Below, in pieces: positions 1-9,756 of a stretch of DNA of 64,000 nt (its first letter is position 1; each line of letters begins with the position of its first letter). Made by a program: the position numbers and the translations under genes. The DNA is from Ardenticatenaceae bacterium (GTDB lineage: Bacteria; Chloroflexota; Anaerolineae; Promineifilales; Promineifilaceae): assembly GCA_020634495.1 (NCBI GenBank), contig JACKBR010000013.1, positions 39,510 to 103,509 of the forward strand, given 5' to 3'. A model generated the notes under the pieces. The model saw only the letters and a list, made by a program, of their open reading frames with translations, ran no database searches and was not told the origin of the DNA.

Positions 1-9
1 TCAAATAGA

Positions 10-1710
10 ATGAACACAAAACCGTTTAATACACAACAAAATCATCGACTAACTGTTTTCAGGAGCTGCGCTGTGTGGCTCCTTCTGCTCGTTTGGGCGC
101 TGGCGGCCTGTTCGCCAACCGCCACACCAGAGCCGCAGCCAGTGGCCACGCTGCCCTACACCCCCCTCGCCACCCAGGTTGCGCAAGCCCCTACCCCCAC
201 CGTGGCGGAAGGAACGGCCGTTTCCCCCACCATACCACCGCAGCCAACAGAAACAGTCGTGGCAACGGCCGTTGGGGCCAGCCCCACAACACCCGCCACC
301 GTGCCCGCATCAGCAGGCCCTGTGCCCATTGAATTTGGCGCTGGAGAAATTTCCGCAGCGCTGCACCGCACCCTGGCCGTCGGCCAAAATGACACCTACA
401 CCTTTTGGGCCGCCGCCAACCAGTTTGCCGAAATAACCATCAGCTCAAGCAATGAAAACGCCAATTTTTCTTTGGTAGATCTGGTTGATGGCCAGCCGTA
501 CAAGCGTTTTGAAAATGAAAACCGCTTTTGGAGCGGCGCGCTGCGCAACAACGGCAATTACCTGCTCACCGTTACCAGCCTCAGTCGGCCCATCGACTAC
601 ACGCTGACGCTTACCATCTACCCGCAAGAGCTAGCCCTGCCGCAAACCTTGCCAGAGCTGGCCGAATGGGTGGGCCAGCAGCGGCAAAACGGCACCTCCG
701 CCAACGACGTGTGGCAAACGCTGACCGCCAACGGCTGGCTGGCCGACTGGCGCGAGGTCGATTTAACCGGCGATGGTGTTGTTGAGTGGGTGGCTGTTTT
801 GCAACAAGACACCGGGTCTGTCTTTGGCCCTGGCGGTGAAGCCATCGTGGTCACACCAACGGGATTGGCTTACCGTTACTATGCCAAATTTGTAAATGAT
901 GGCGATCGGCTGCTCCAAATTGAGCATATTGGCGATTTGACGGGAGATGGCCTGCCTGAAGTTGTGATTATGCGCCAGTTTTGCGGAGCGCATACCTGTA
1001 ACCACGCTTACGACATTGTCGGCGCACCACTTGGGTTTGTGCAAAGTCTGGTACCAACCGTTTCCCAGTTTCCACAGCCAGCCATCAGCATGATGAGCGG
1101 TGAGGCAGCCTTTGCCGATCGGACTGGAGACGGCCGTATCGATCTCGTCCAGCATGGCGGTTTTATTGGCTCGGCTGGGGCTGGCCCTTACCAACGAGGC
1201 TATACAGAAATTTGGGCCTGGCAGCCCGCGCAAAACCAGTTTGCCCTGGCTGAAACCATTCTAGACCCGTCCAACTACCGCTTTCACCTGCTGTACGAGG
1301 CCAATGACCTGTTTGCCGCTGGCGATTACGCTGCCGCGATTCCCAACTATGTTGACGTGGTAGAAAATCCTAGCCTGGATGACGGCGTTGGGTTGATCAT
1401 TCAAGAAAGCACCTATGGTCCCAGCCGCCAGTTTGCCGCTTTCCGCCTGATGATTGCTTACTTGCAGTTGGGCGATTCGGAGAACGCCACGGTGTGGTCT
1501 GGCTGGCTGTACAGCAACTATCCCAATGCCCACATCACCGAAGGCGTCATTGCTTTTTGGGAGGATTACAACTTTAACCACAGCGTTGCCTCTGGTTGCG
1601 CGGCGGCGGTCAACCTGTTGGAAACGTTTCCCAACCCGACCGGGCCGCTGGCTGACCTGGGCTACGCCTTGCCCAGCCTGACGGCCGAATCGGTCTGCCC
1701 GATTCAATAA
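10..1710 (+). CDS. secreted lipoprotein with FG-GAP-like calcium loops
   Basis: Predicted lipoprotein of 566 aa with no assigned function. The N-terminus is basic and then hydrophobic, ending in a lipobox (LAAC) at about residues 31-34, so the protein is probably lipid-anchored outside the membrane. A Thr/Pro-rich linker (about residues 36-105) follows, as is common in surface proteins. Around residues 140-200 lies a beta-rich segment. Three DxTGDG motifs (DLTGDGVVEW, DLTGDGLPEV, DRTGDGRIDL) resemble the calcium-binding loops of FG-GAP/VCBS repeats. The C-terminal third looks helical and TPR-like. It is not in an obvious operon. The ATG near the window edge is used because the signal sequence begins there; an upstream start cannot be excluded. 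Confidence 0.75.
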   Translation: MNTKPFNTQQNHRLTVFRSCAVWLLLLVWALAACSPTATPEPQPVATLPYTPLATQVAQAPTPTVAEGTAVSPTIPPQPTETVVATAVGASPTTPATVPASAGPVPIEFGAGEISAALHRTLAVGQNDTYTFWAAANQFAEITISSSNENANFSLVDLVDGQPYKRFENENRFWSGALRNNGNYLLTVTSLSRPIDYTLTLTIYPQELALPQTLPELAEWVGQQRQNGTSANDVWQTLTANGWLADWREVDLTGDGVVEWVAVLQQDTGSVFGPGGEAIVVTPTGLAYRYYAKFVNDGDRLLQIEHIGDLTGDGLPEVVIMRQFCGAHTCNHAYDIVGAPLGFVQSLVPTVSQFPQPAISMMSGEAAFADRTGDGRIDLVQHGGFIGSAGAGPYQRGYTEIWAWQPAQNQFALAETILDPSNYRFHLLYEANDLFAAGDYAAAIPNYVDVVENPSLDDGVGLIIQESTYGPSRQFAAFRLMIAYLQLGDSENATVWSGWLYSNYPNAHITEGVIAFWEDYNFNHSVASGCAAAVNLLETFPNPTGPLADLGYALPSLTAESVCPIQ

Positions 1711-1943
1711 GGCTTAATACCTGTCCGAATATTAGCCACAGAGGGCACTGAGGTTTCTGAGTTTAGGTTCAATGCCTCTGAATTCTCTTTTTCCTGCTTC
1801 GACTGCGCTCAGTACAAGCCTGTGGCTTTTTCAGAGAGATTTTTAGTTGTCACCCTACCCCCGTCCTCTCCCTCAAGGGAGAAGGTTGGGGAGGGGGGCG
1901 CAATGGACTGGGCTTTTGCCAGTGCCCGATGTATGCTTAAATT
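1711..1943. repeat. intergenic region with degenerate dispersed repeats
   Basis: No gene is seen. The stretch contains a CACAGAGGGCACTGAGG-type segment near 1737, a CTTCGACTGCGCTCAGTAC segment near 1799 and a C-rich/G-rich dyad at about 1851-1903 (CCGTCCTCTCCCTCAAGGG then GAAGGTTGGGGAGGGG). Related wording recurs elsewhere in the window: a GAGGGCGCTGAG segment near 59670 and the CCCTCTCCCTGCAAGGGAG dyad near 23380. They look like dispersed non-coding repeats, and the dyad could act as a terminator for the upstream gene. Confidence 0.5.
1932..1937 (+). promoter_or_regulatory. -10 element, leaderless start of histidine kinase
   Basis: TATGCT lies 6 nt before the ATG at 1944, and there is no Shine-Dalgarno sequence. 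This spacing would place the transcription start at or next to the A of ATG. The same geometry recurs at six other genes in the window. Confidence 0.45.
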
Positions 1944-4193
1944 ATGTCCACGTTAAACCAGGCCGAATTAGAGAAAATTTTGCGCCAGCAAGAAACGCTG
2001 CGCCAAATTATTGAATCGATTAGCAGCGAGCTGGAATTACGGCCGTTGCTCACCAGCATTGTGCAGCACGCCTGTGAACTGCTCGCGGCCGATCGCGGCA
2101 CCATTGGTCTGGTAGATGAAGCCCGCCCGGTTATTCGCACGGAGGCGGTTTACCGGATGCCGCCCGATGAGTTGGGTGCAGAAATGGGCGTCGGCGTGGG
2201 GCTGGCCGGACAGGTGCTGGCCAGCCAGGAACCGCTCATCCTGAACCATTACGGCGAGCTAAACAACCCCACGCAAGAGGAGTTGGTGCAGGATGCCGTC
2301 ATTGGGCTGCCCATCTTTTGGCGGGATCGGATGATTGGCTTTTTTGGCATTGGGGCTGCCCCACCGCGCATCTTTAACGAGCAGGACGTGGAATTGCTGA
2401 CCCAACTGGCGCGTCATGCGGGCATTGCCATCGAAAATGCCCGGCTTTTTGCCGCAGAGCGTCGTCGGGCGGCCCGCCAGGCCACGCTCAACCGCATTGG
2501 CGAGATTATTGCCAGCACCCTAGACCTGGAAGAACTGCTGCAATCGGCGATTACGGCCGTTCGTGAGCAGCTCCATTTTGCCGACGCTGGCGTTTTGTTA
2601 AAGGACGATGCCGATGCAGAGATGCTGATTCTGGTTGCCCGCAGCGGCATCTACGCTGAACTGCTGCCAGAAGAGTACCGGCAAAGCATTCACCAGGGGA
2701 TCATCGGGGCCACGGCGCGAGCGCGGCGGCCTGTTTTTACCCAGGATGCCGTTAACGATCCGCGCTATTTGCCCGTGCCTGGCGCGGAGGGGATTCGCTC
2801 TGTAATTGGCATTCCCATCATTGTTAGCGACCAGCTGCTGGGCGTTCTGAATGTGGAATCGTCCGAATTGCTGGCGCAAGATGATGTGGATTTGCTGCAA
2901 ATTGTGGGTGATCAGCTGGGAGTGGCCATTGTCAATGCCCGGCTGTTTGACCAGACGCAGCGCAATCTGGCAGAGACCCAGCTTTTGTACGAAACCAGCC
3001 GTCGCATCACCAATGCCTTTGACGTGGGGGACGTGATTGAAGCCTATTTGCAGTTGGTGGCGGTGCGCGGGCGGTACGTGTGCAACGTGGCGCTGTATGA
3101 TTTTGACGATTTTGGCGAACGAACGGCCGTTATCATTCGGGGGTTGTGGTCGCCAGAAGAGGGGCTCCAGCTGCTTCAGCATCACTTTCCTTACAGCAAA
3201 GACGCCCTGGACCCCATGCTAGACGCAGGCCAAACGGTGACCATGGCCAACGTGCATGAAGACCCCCGCGCCAGCGAAATTTTGCGCCAAATGCAGGCCG
3301 AGGTGGGGCGTCCTGCCCTGGCCATGATTCCCCTGATTGTGCGGCGGCAGCGGATTGGGTTGGTTATTTTGAGCTATTCGGCCGTTTATGAATGGTCAGC
3401 CAGCGATTTGTGGCCTTACCAGGTAACGGCCGCTCAGTTGGCCACCGCCATAGACACCCGCCAGCAGCAGCTTTTGCTGGTGCAAAGCGGCCAGGAGATG
3501 GCCGTGCTGCACGAGCGGCAGCGGCTGGCCCGCGAACTGCATGATTCGGTCACCCAGCTCGTTTTCAGCATCACTTTAGTTGCCCAATCGTTGGCCCCGG
3601 CCTGGCACCGCGACCCGGCAGAGGGCGAAAAGCGGGTTGACCGGCTGTTGGAGCTTAGCCAGGGGGCGCTGGCCGAGATGCGCACCTTGCTCTTTGAGCT
3701 GCGCTCCACTGAGCTGCCGCCGCTGCCCACAGAAACGGGGGTTCGTCTGCCGGGTGTTGCCCGGCTGCGGCGGGATGGGTTGGTAAAGGCCCTGGAAAAA
3801 CACATTGGTTTGCTGGTACACAACGCCCCAGCCATTGAGCTGCAAGCCGATACTTACCGTCCGCATTCATTAGAGTATGAGGTCACACTGTTTCGCATAG
3901 CGCAGGAGGCGCTGAACAATGTGGTGAAATATGCCCAGGCTACCGAGGTTCAAATTCGGCTGTACGAAGAAGCAGATTCGGTTTGCCTGGTGGTGATTGA
4001 TAATGGGGTAGGTTTTGATGTGGCGCAGGCGCAAGACGGCCGTTCTGGTAATAAGAAAGGTGGCTTTGGTTTGCACACCATGCAAGAACGAGCCCAGGCG
4101 CACAAAGGGCAGGTGACAATACGTTCGGCGTCTGGACAGGGAACGGCCGTCACGGTATGCTTGCCACAGGAAAATGGAGGGCATTCAGCATGA
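1944..4193 (+). CDS. triple-GAF sensor histidine kinase (HisKA_3/NarL type)
   Basis: Cytoplasmic sensor kinase of 749 aa. Three GAF domains cover roughly residues 25-175, 190-335 and 350-510, so it probably senses small ligands or redox state. There are no membrane segments. A HisKA_3 dimerisation domain carries the phosphoacceptor His533 in RQRLARELHDSVTQ. The C-terminal ATPase domain has an N-box (NNVVKYA), a G1 box (DNGVGF) and GGFGLHTMQER. Its stop overlaps the start of the response regulator gene by 4 nt (ATGA), so the pair is translationally coupled and forms a two-component system. Signal and target genes cannot be read from the sequence. Confidence 0.93.
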   Translation: MSTLNQAELEKILRQQETLRQIIESISSELELRPLLTSIVQHACELLAADRGTIGLVDEARPVIRTEAVYRMPPDELGAEMGVGVGLAGQVLASQEPLILNHYGELNNPTQEELVQDAVIGLPIFWRDRMIGFFGIGAAPPRIFNEQDVELLTQLARHAGIAIENARLFAAERRRAARQATLNRIGEIIASTLDLEELLQSAITAVREQLHFADAGVLLKDDADAEMLILVARSGIYAELLPEEYRQSIHQGIIGATARARRPVFTQDAVNDPRYLPVPGAEGIRSVIGIPIIVSDQLLGVLNVESSELLAQDDVDLLQIVGDQLGVAIVNARLFDQTQRNLAETQLLYETSRRITNAFDVGDVIEAYLQLVAVRGRYVCNVALYDFDDFGERTAVIIRGLWSPEEGLQLLQHHFPYSKDALDPMLDAGQTVTMANVHEDPRASEILRQMQAEVGRPALAMIPLIVRRQRIGLVILSYSAVYEWSASDLWPYQVTAAQLATAIDTRQQQLLLVQSGQEMAVLHERQRLARELHDSVTQLVFSITLVAQSLAPAWHRDPAEGEKRVDRLLELSQGALAEMRTLLFELRSTELPPLPTETGVRLPGVARLRRDGLVKALEKHIGLLVHNAPAIELQADTYRPHSLEYEVTLFRIAQEALNNVVKYAQATEVQIRLYEEADSVCLVVIDNGVGFDVAQAQDGRSGNKKGGFGLHTMQERAQAHKGQVTIRSASGQGTAVTVCLPQENGGHSA

Positions 4194-4825
4194 GTAAAAT
4201 TCAAGTAATGTTAGTCGATGACCATGCCATCGTGCGCGAGGGATTGCGTATGCTCCTTACCGAAGAAGCAGATATTGAAGTTGTGGGGGAGGCCAGCAAC
4301 GGCAAGGAGGCAGTGCTGCGCGCAGAAAAATTGCAGCCGCAGGTGATCTTGATGGATTTGGTAATGCCAGAGATGGACGGCATTGCGGCGACCCAGGCCA
4401 TCCGCCAAAAATTGCCCAACTGCCAGGTGCTGGTGCTCACCAGCTTTGCCGAAGACAAGCGCGTGCCGGACGCCATTCAGTCAGGGGCCATTGGTTATTT
4501 GCTCAAAGATGTGCTAAAGGGGGATTTGCTGTCGGCCATTCATGCGGCCGTTCGCGGCGAACCCACCCTGCATCCCGAAGCCCAGCGCCAGCTAATGCGC
4601 CAGATGACCCAGCCTGCGCCAAAAAATTTGCTCGATGCGCTCACCGAGCGAGAAATGGACGTGCTCCGTCTCATTGCCAGGGGCCAGAGCAACAAAGAGA
4701 TTGCCGCCTCGCTGCACCTCACCGAAGGCACGGTTAAGGGCTACGTCAGCACCATCCTGGGCAAGCTCCAGGTAGCGGATCGCACCCAGGCGGCGCTTTA
4801 TGCTGTGAAACACGGAGTTGAATAA
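4190..4825 (+). CDS. NarL/FixJ-family response regulator
   Basis: Response regulator of 211 aa, the cognate partner of the GAF kinase just upstream. The receiver domain (residues about 3-120) has the acidic pair DDH at 10-12, phosphoacceptor Asp56 in ILMDLVMPEMDG and the conserved Lys in LLKDV. A LuxR-type helix-turn-helix occupies about residues 145-210 (LTEREMDVLRLIARG, then KEIAASLHLTEGTVK). I chose the ATG at 4190, which overlaps the kinase stop, over an upstream in-frame ATG at 4157. On phosphorylation it should bind DNA; its target promoters are unknown. Confidence 0.93.
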   Translation: MSKIQVMLVDDHAIVREGLRMLLTEEADIEVVGEASNGKEAVLRAEKLQPQVILMDLVMPEMDGIAATQAIRQKLPNCQVLVLTSFAEDKRVPDAIQSGAIGYLLKDVLKGDLLSAIHAAVRGEPTLHPEAQRQLMRQMTQPAPKNLLDALTEREMDVLRLIARGQSNKEIAASLHLTEGTVKGYVSTILGKLQVADRTQAALYAVKHGVE

Positions 4826-4828
4826 CGT

Positions 4829-5842
4829 TTGTTAGAAAAACCTGATCTCCAAGACGAAAAAATTGTTGATTGTTTGCAAAAGGCGTATGGGCTGAAGATT
4901 GGCGGGGTGAGTTTTCTACCGCTGGGGGCTGATGTGAACACGGCCGTTTACCGCATCACCACCCCAGACGGCACCCCTTATTTTTTGAAGCTGCGCAGCG
5001 GCGATTTTGAGAAAACTTCCATTTTGCTGCCCAAATTTTTAAGCGACCAGGGCATTGGGCAGGTGATTGCCCCCCTGACTACAAAAACGGGTGACTTGTG
5101 GAGTGGCCTGGATAGGTTTACCGCTGTGCTGTACCCTTTTGTGGCGGGGCAAGATGCCTACGACAGGGAAATGCAGCCCCACCATTGGCAGGCGTTTGGC
5201 AAAACGTTGCGGCAGATCCATTCTGTGACCTTGCCGCCAGCATTGGCCCAGGCGCTGCCGCGAGAGAGCTTCACTGGGCAGTGGCGGGACTTTGTCAAAA
5301 GTACGCTGAGCTGGCTAGAGAATGCCCAGTTTGACGATCCGGTTATGGCGGAAACGGCCGTTGTGCTAAAAAAAGAAGAAGCCGTCATTCTTGATCTGGT
5401 CGGCCGGGCCGAACGGCTGGCGCAGCTGGCCCAGACACGCTCCCTGGAGTTTGTGGTTTGCCATGCAGACATTCATGCCGGTAACATTTTGCTGACGCCA
5501 GAGGATGCCTTTTACATTGTGGATTGGGACACGCTGCTGCTGGCCCCCAAGGAACGAGATTTAATGTATTTGGGGGCCGGGCTGCTGGGCGATTGGCTTT
5601 CTCCACGTGAAGAAGAAGCCTGTTTTTATGCCGCCTACGGCCAGACGCCAATTGATTTTGATCTGCTGGCGTACTACCGTTACGAGCGCATTGTGCAAGA
5701 TATTGCTTCCTTTGGCGAGGAATTATTAACTCCTGGGGGCAGCCGGATCGACCGGGAGCAATCTTTGCATTACTTGAAGTCTAACTTTTTACCCAACAGC
5801 ACAATTGCGCTTGCGTATCAGTCAGACAAAACCACTGCTTAA
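4829..5842 (+). CDS. aminoglycoside-phosphotransferase/choline-kinase-fold protein
   Basis: APH-fold kinase of 337 aa. The catalytic loop is FVVCHADIHAGNILL (HxDxxxxN) and the metal-binding motif is IVDWDTLLLAP, typical of the APH/HSK2/fructosamine kinase superfamily. The start is TTG at 4829, three bases after the response regulator stop, with GGAG at about 4814-4817, so it probably belongs to the same transcript as the two-component system. Substrate cannot be told from motifs. A role in resistance is possible, but most members of this family phosphorylate small metabolites such as homoserine or choline. Confidence 0.82.
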   Translation: MLEKPDLQDEKIVDCLQKAYGLKIGGVSFLPLGADVNTAVYRITTPDGTPYFLKLRSGDFEKTSILLPKFLSDQGIGQVIAPLTTKTGDLWSGLDRFTAVLYPFVAGQDAYDREMQPHHWQAFGKTLRQIHSVTLPPALAQALPRESFTGQWRDFVKSTLSWLENAQFDDPVMAETAVVLKKEEAVILDLVGRAERLAQLAQTRSLEFVVCHADIHAGNILLTPEDAFYIVDWDTLLLAPKERDLMYLGAGLLGDWLSPREEEACFYAAYGQTPIDFDLLAYYRYERIVQDIASFGEELLTPGGSRIDREQSLHYLKSNFLPNSTIALAYQSDKTTA

Positions 5843-5933
5843 TCCGGCCCCTAACTTTCGTCAGGTGTTTTTCCCTCCCAATTTGATGCAGTAAAGTTGA
5901 CTCCTGCCAGATGTGTGCCTGTCGCGTTTCCAT

Positions 5934-5939
5934 TATGCT
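5934..5939 (+). promoter_or_regulatory. -10 element, leaderless start of receiver protein
   Basis: TATGCT lies 6 nt before the ATG at 5946, matching the spacing seen upstream of the kinase at 1944. No ribosome binding site is visible. Confidence 0.42.
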
Positions 5940-5945
5940 GGCAGC

Positions 5946-6341
5946 ATGATGACACAAACCTCCCTTCTCAAAATTTTATTGGTGGATGATGCCGCCTCGG
6001 TGCGGCAGGCGCTGCGTTGGCTAATGGAAGAAGTGCCTGGCTTCCAGGTGGTGGGCGAGGCGGCTGATGGTGATACGGCCGTTCAGCTATGCCATGATCT
6101 CCAGCCGGATGTCGTTGTTCTCGACATCGATTTGCCGAACAAAAATGGCTTTCGCGTTTCCCGCTTGCTCAAAGAAACAATCCCGCAAATTCACATCATT
6201 GTGCTCTCTGGGCATGGCGACGTGGCCACGCGCCAGTTGGCCGCCCAGGTTGGGGCCGATGCTTTTGTGGAAAAAAGCGATGGTTGGCAGCCGTTGCTGG
6301 CTCAATTAAAAGGCGCGGCCGGTTTCACAGGGCAAATGTAG
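5946..6341 (+). CDS. stand-alone response regulator receiver protein
   Basis: Single receiver domain, 131 aa, with no output domain. The acidic pocket is LLVDDAAS and the phosphoacceptor is Asp60 in VVVLDIDLPNKNG; the T/S switch position is LSGHG. The conserved Lys is in FVEKSDG. Such proteins act by protein-protein contact or in phosphorelays. I chose the ATG at 5946 because the receiver fold begins there and a -10 element sits 6 nt upstream. It lies convergent to the pepF-like gene, separated by 27 bp. Confidence 0.88.
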   Translation: MMTQTSLLKILLVDDAASVRQALRWLMEEVPGFQVVGEAADGDTAVQLCHDLQPDVVVLDIDLPNKNGFRVSRLLKETIPQIHIIVLSGHGDVATRQLAAQVGADAFVEKSDGWQPLLAQLKGAAGFTGQM

Positions 6342-6368
6342 AATTTGTCCCCCGACGGTGAGGGAGCA

Positions 6369-8096
6369 TCAGGCCATTGGCAATCGTTTTTCAATCTCCG
6401 CTTCAAGCAAGGCAATCATTTGCCCAACCATGTCATGGTTGTAGGCAAACGCAACGTTGGCTGCCTGGTAAAGTGCAGGCAGCGGTTGGGTGCCACCCAA
6501 AGCCAAAGCATGTCGGTAATCTTTTACCGCCTGTGCCTGATCTTCCATGGCGTTGCGCCAGATTTGCAGCGCACCCAGCTGGGCCAGACCATATTCGATG
6601 TAGTAAAACGGGGCGCGGAAGATGTGCTGCTTACGGTGCCAGCCAGTCACCAAGACGTCTTCAAAACCGCTAAAATCAATTTGCGGCAGGTAACGCTGCC
6701 ACAATTCTTGCCACTTGGCATCACACTTGGCGGCATCTACCGCATCATCAATGTGCAAATATGCCCAATGTTGGAAGGCGTCTACCACCGCCATGTAGGG
6801 CCAAAAGAGGACGATCTTTTCGAGATGGGTTACAAACCAATTGTCAGCCTCTTCTGGGGTGAAGAAGCCATCGGCAACGACGCCTCCACCGTTTTTGGTG
6901 ATGTAGGGCGCGGTTAGCAGCTCCATGGCCATGGAGGCTACTTCGTTGAACTCCATGGGGGAAGCCTTTTGGGGATGGTAGGGCAGTTTGTTGCGCTCGA
7001 AGTTGTGGAAGGCGTGGCCAGCTTCGTGGAACAGGGTGCGGATGTCGGAGCCGGTGCCGGTGCTGTTCATGAAGATAAACGGCCGTTTCGATGCTGGGAA
7101 ATTTGTGCAGTAAGCGCCGGGCGCTTTGCCCTTGCGGTTGGGCATGTCTAGCAGCGATTCTTGCCGCATGGTGTTGAAATAGTCGCCCAGAACCGGGTCT
7201 ACCTGATGGAAAATGGTAGCAGATGTTTGGGCAAGTTGATCGGTGCTGGCGAACGGCCGTAGCGTTGGCAGCGCATACAAATAAGCATCCGCTTTAACGT
7301 CCCAAGGGCGCAGCGTGTTGACGCCCAGCTTTTGCCGGTACCGTTCATAAACCTTGCTGGCCGCCGGTACCACCACATCGGCAATGGCCTGATGAAACGT
7401 GGCGGCGTCTTCTGGCGTGTAATCAAAACGCTTTTTGAGCTGCCAGACATACGCCCGGTAATTTGCCAGCCCGGCGTTTTGGGCGATTTTATGGCGCAGC
7501 GGCAGCAGCTCGGCCCACAGATCATTAAGCGCGGCCCGGTCTTCCAGTCGGCGGTCGGCCATGAGCCGCCAACCGCGCTCGCGCAGGTTCCGGTCTGGGG
7601 TTTCTAGCCTGGCAGCCAGCTGGGTGAGGGTGATTTCTTCACCTTCCCAGGCTACCGTTTGCCCGCCAATGATCCGGTTGTAAACCTGCGCTCGCTTCAT
7701 CTGCTGACTGATGATGGGGATATTTTTCTCCTGGAAAAGCGCGGCGTCGGTGCGCATATTGCGCAGGGGAATTTCTAAGCCGTCCGGTTCCAGCCCGCTG
7801 GCCAGCAATCTGGCTTCTAGCTTGTTTTCGGCAACTTCAAGGTGGGGGAAAATCTCGTCCAAATAGCGATTCATCGCCGCTTCGGCGGCATCGTCATGGG
7901 TGTTTTGGGTTGTGGCCACGCGCAGCCGGGATGATTTTTCGGCCAACAGCTGGCTTAGCTTGCTCCAATCGGACAGCCATTGGTGAACAGTTTCTGGGGT
8001 TAACGGCCGTTCCTGTAAATCAGCATAAAAGGGGGCAATCTGCTCCCAGGGCCAGGTGTTAAATTCATCAATTGTCGTGGGTAATTGGGTAAACAT
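6369..8096 (-). CDS. pepF: M3-family oligoendopeptidase (PepF-like)
   Basis: Zinc metallopeptidase of 575 aa, near the usual length for oligoendopeptidase F. The zinc motif HEAGH is at residues 357-361 in LFHEAGHAFHNFE, preceded by a typical IFMNSTGTGSDI substrate loop. It has no signal peptide, so it should degrade short peptides in the cytoplasm. The start has a good ribosome binding site (GGAGG) about 5 nt before the ATG at 8096. It is transcribed alone on the minus strand. Subfamily naming is based on motif and length only. Confidence 0.9.
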   Translation of the reverse strand: MFTQLPTTIDEFNTWPWEQIAPFYADLQERPLTPETVHQWLSDWSKLSQLLAEKSSRLRVATTQNTHDDAAEAAMNRYLDEIFPHLEVAENKLEARLLASGLEPDGLEIPLRNMRTDAALFQEKNIPIISQQMKRAQVYNRIIGGQTVAWEGEEITLTQLAARLETPDRNLRERGWRLMADRRLEDRAALNDLWAELLPLRHKIAQNAGLANYRAYVWQLKKRFDYTPEDAATFHQAIADVVVPAASKVYERYRQKLGVNTLRPWDVKADAYLYALPTLRPFASTDQLAQTSATIFHQVDPVLGDYFNTMRQESLLDMPNRKGKAPGAYCTNFPASKRPFIFMNSTGTGSDIRTLFHEAGHAFHNFERNKLPYHPQKASPMEFNEVASMAMELLTAPYITKNGGGVVADGFFTPEEADNWFVTHLEKIVLFWPYMAVVDAFQHWAYLHIDDAVDAAKCDAKWQELWQRYLPQIDFSGFEDVLVTGWHRKQHIFRAPFYYIEYGLAQLGALQIWRNAMEDQAQAVKDYRHALALGGTQPLPALYQAANVAFAYNHDMVGQMIALLEAEIEKRLPMA

Positions 8097-8204
8097 GGGC
8101 CTCCATAGTGGCGTCTTGATTTCGCATATTTAACTGCAATCAATCATTTAAATAATTTCAAATGATGAGGATGATAAGGAGAAAAAGCTGAGTTGTCAAG
8201 GATT

Positions 8205-9746
8205 TTACGGGTTTTCTGGGAGGGCTTCATCATGGGCAGTGGCCTGGCCTACAACGCGAATGCCAAACGGCCGTTTTCCCCGATTGACCCGTGCCACCAA
8301 ATCTGCCACCCGCATCCCGCCCAGCGTGACGCCAGCGGTGGATTGGCCAGGGAAAATTGAATCGCCAACCAGCCACACATTTTCAAGGCCGGTGGCTGGC
8401 CCCCGCGCCTGCAAAAGCGATTTTTGGGGAAAGCCACCCACCATGCCAGACGGCCGTCTGGTAAAAAATTCAAACGTCACCGGCGTGCCGGGCAGCGTAA
8501 GCTCGATGGCTGCACGCAGGCCAGGCAGCGCAATTTCGGCAGCGCTGAGCAGGCGTTGGGTGTACGCCTCACGGCGGGCGAGGTAAGCGGCTTTGTCGCT
8601 GTGGTGCAGCTGCCACCAGGGGGCAATTGCCGTGTGTGTAGACAGCGTCAGGGCGCGATGGCCTGCCGGGGCGCGGCGGTGGTCGGCTGGTTCAGACATG
8701 GAAATAAAGACGGAATTGCCTTCGCCTAACGGCCGTTCCGCATCCACAATCACCTGGTGATGGCCCGTGCTCTCCGGCGGCAGTTTGGCGGCATCGACCC
8801 CCAGGTAAAGCGTGAAGGCACCCCAGGTAGCCTCCCGTTGGCGCACTTCACGGGCTAATTGACGTGGCGCAGCTTCGCCCAGTAAATGGCGCAAGGCCCA
8901 CGGCGTGAGATTTGCCACCAGGTTGTCGGCGGCTAACCGTAAGCCTTTGTTGGTTTGGATGGCCGCGGCACGGCCGTTTTCCATTTCAATTTGCGTTACC
9001 TGCTGGCGAAAAAGCACATTGCCGCCGTTTTGCCGAATCCAGTTCACCAACGTGTCAGCCAGGGTGCCAATGCCGCCCTGCACATGGTTGACGCCACGCC
9101 GAGGCAGATCCAGCGCTGCGCTGCCGTACAGCGCGTTGGCCTGGTCGCTGGTGGTTTGGGCGGAGATGAGCAGTTGGGCATCCAAAAAGGCGCGAAACAT
9201 CGGATTGTCTTGGAGGGCCAGGCTGCCAACCGTGCGCAGCAGGTAGGGCAGGGCGCGTAGAGTTGTGGGGCGCACGGCGCGGGTCACTGTGTAAATGTCG
9301 TGTAGCGATTCTGGTGGCCAGGGAAACGGCCGTGACGAAACATCCCAGGCAATATCCGCCAGCAATTCCAATTTTTGCCAAAATGGTTCCGTGCCAGGAA
9401 AGGCTGCTTGCCGTTCTGCCTGCCACTGCTGCGGGTCGGCCCATTGAGTGACGGTACGGCCGTTTGGCAAATGCACCACCCAGGCCGGATCAACGGGGTG
9501 GACGGGCCAGCTCAGGCCCAGCGCTTCGGCTACGCGAGCGTGTGGCCCGCCAGCAGAAAAGCCGCCAGCCAGCGTTGCTCCGGCATCGAAGCGATACTTT
9601 TTATGATAAAAGGTTCCTGCGCTGCCGCCGGGATAAACGTGCGCCTCCAAAACGGTGACGCGATGCCCCGCCTTAAGCAGCAGCGCCCCGGCGGTTAGCC
9701 CGCCAATGCCTGCGCCAATGATGAGGGTGTGGGGTGGTTTGGTCAT
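8205..9746 (-). CDS. FAD-dependent phytoene-desaturase/carotenoid-isomerase-like oxidoreductase
   Basis: NAD(P)/FAD-dependent oxidoreductase of 513 aa. The N-terminal dinucleotide-binding fold reads LIIGAGIGGLTAGALLL, followed by a GG doublet (YPGGSAGTF), as in CrtI/CrtISO-like flavoproteins. The C-terminal FAD contact is WLVGDSIFPGQSTAGV. The reading frame stays open 46 codons upstream, but that part is translated tandem repeat (PLANSQTR repeats), so I use the ATG at 9746. Downstream minus-strand order after DUF1295 and SRPBCC genes suggests a lipid or carotenoid modification block. Substrate is unknown; a retinol or prenyl saturase role is also possible. Confidence 0.85.
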   Translation of the reverse strand: MTKPPHTLIIGAGIGGLTAGALLLKAGHRVTVLEAHVYPGGSAGTFYHKKYRFDAGATLAGGFSAGGPHARVAEALGLSWPVHPVDPAWVVHLPNGRTVTQWADPQQWQAERQAAFPGTEPFWQKLELLADIAWDVSSRPFPWPPESLHDIYTVTRAVRPTTLRALPYLLRTVGSLALQDNPMFRAFLDAQLLISAQTTSDQANALYGSAALDLPRRGVNHVQGGIGTLADTLVNWIRQNGGNVLFRQQVTQIEMENGRAAAIQTNKGLRLAADNLVANLTPWALRHLLGEAAPRQLAREVRQREATWGAFTLYLGVDAAKLPPESTGHHQVIVDAERPLGEGNSVFISMSEPADHRRAPAGHRALTLSTHTAIAPWWQLHHSDKAAYLARREAYTQRLLSAAEIALPGLRAAIELTLPGTPVTFEFFTRRPSGMVGGFPQKSLLQARGPATGLENVWLVGDSIFPGQSTAGVTLGGMRVADLVARVNRGKRPFGIRVVGQATAHDEALPENP

Positions 9747-9756
9747 AATTGTTTGT

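Noticed and set aside
763..1233. 156-codon antisense frame in the first lipoprotein gene
   Set aside because: No recognisable domain, and the sense strand encodes a signal peptide and calcium-loop motifs.
6345..6917. 190-codon plus-strand frame
   Set aside because: Shadow of the M3 peptidase gene on the minus strand.
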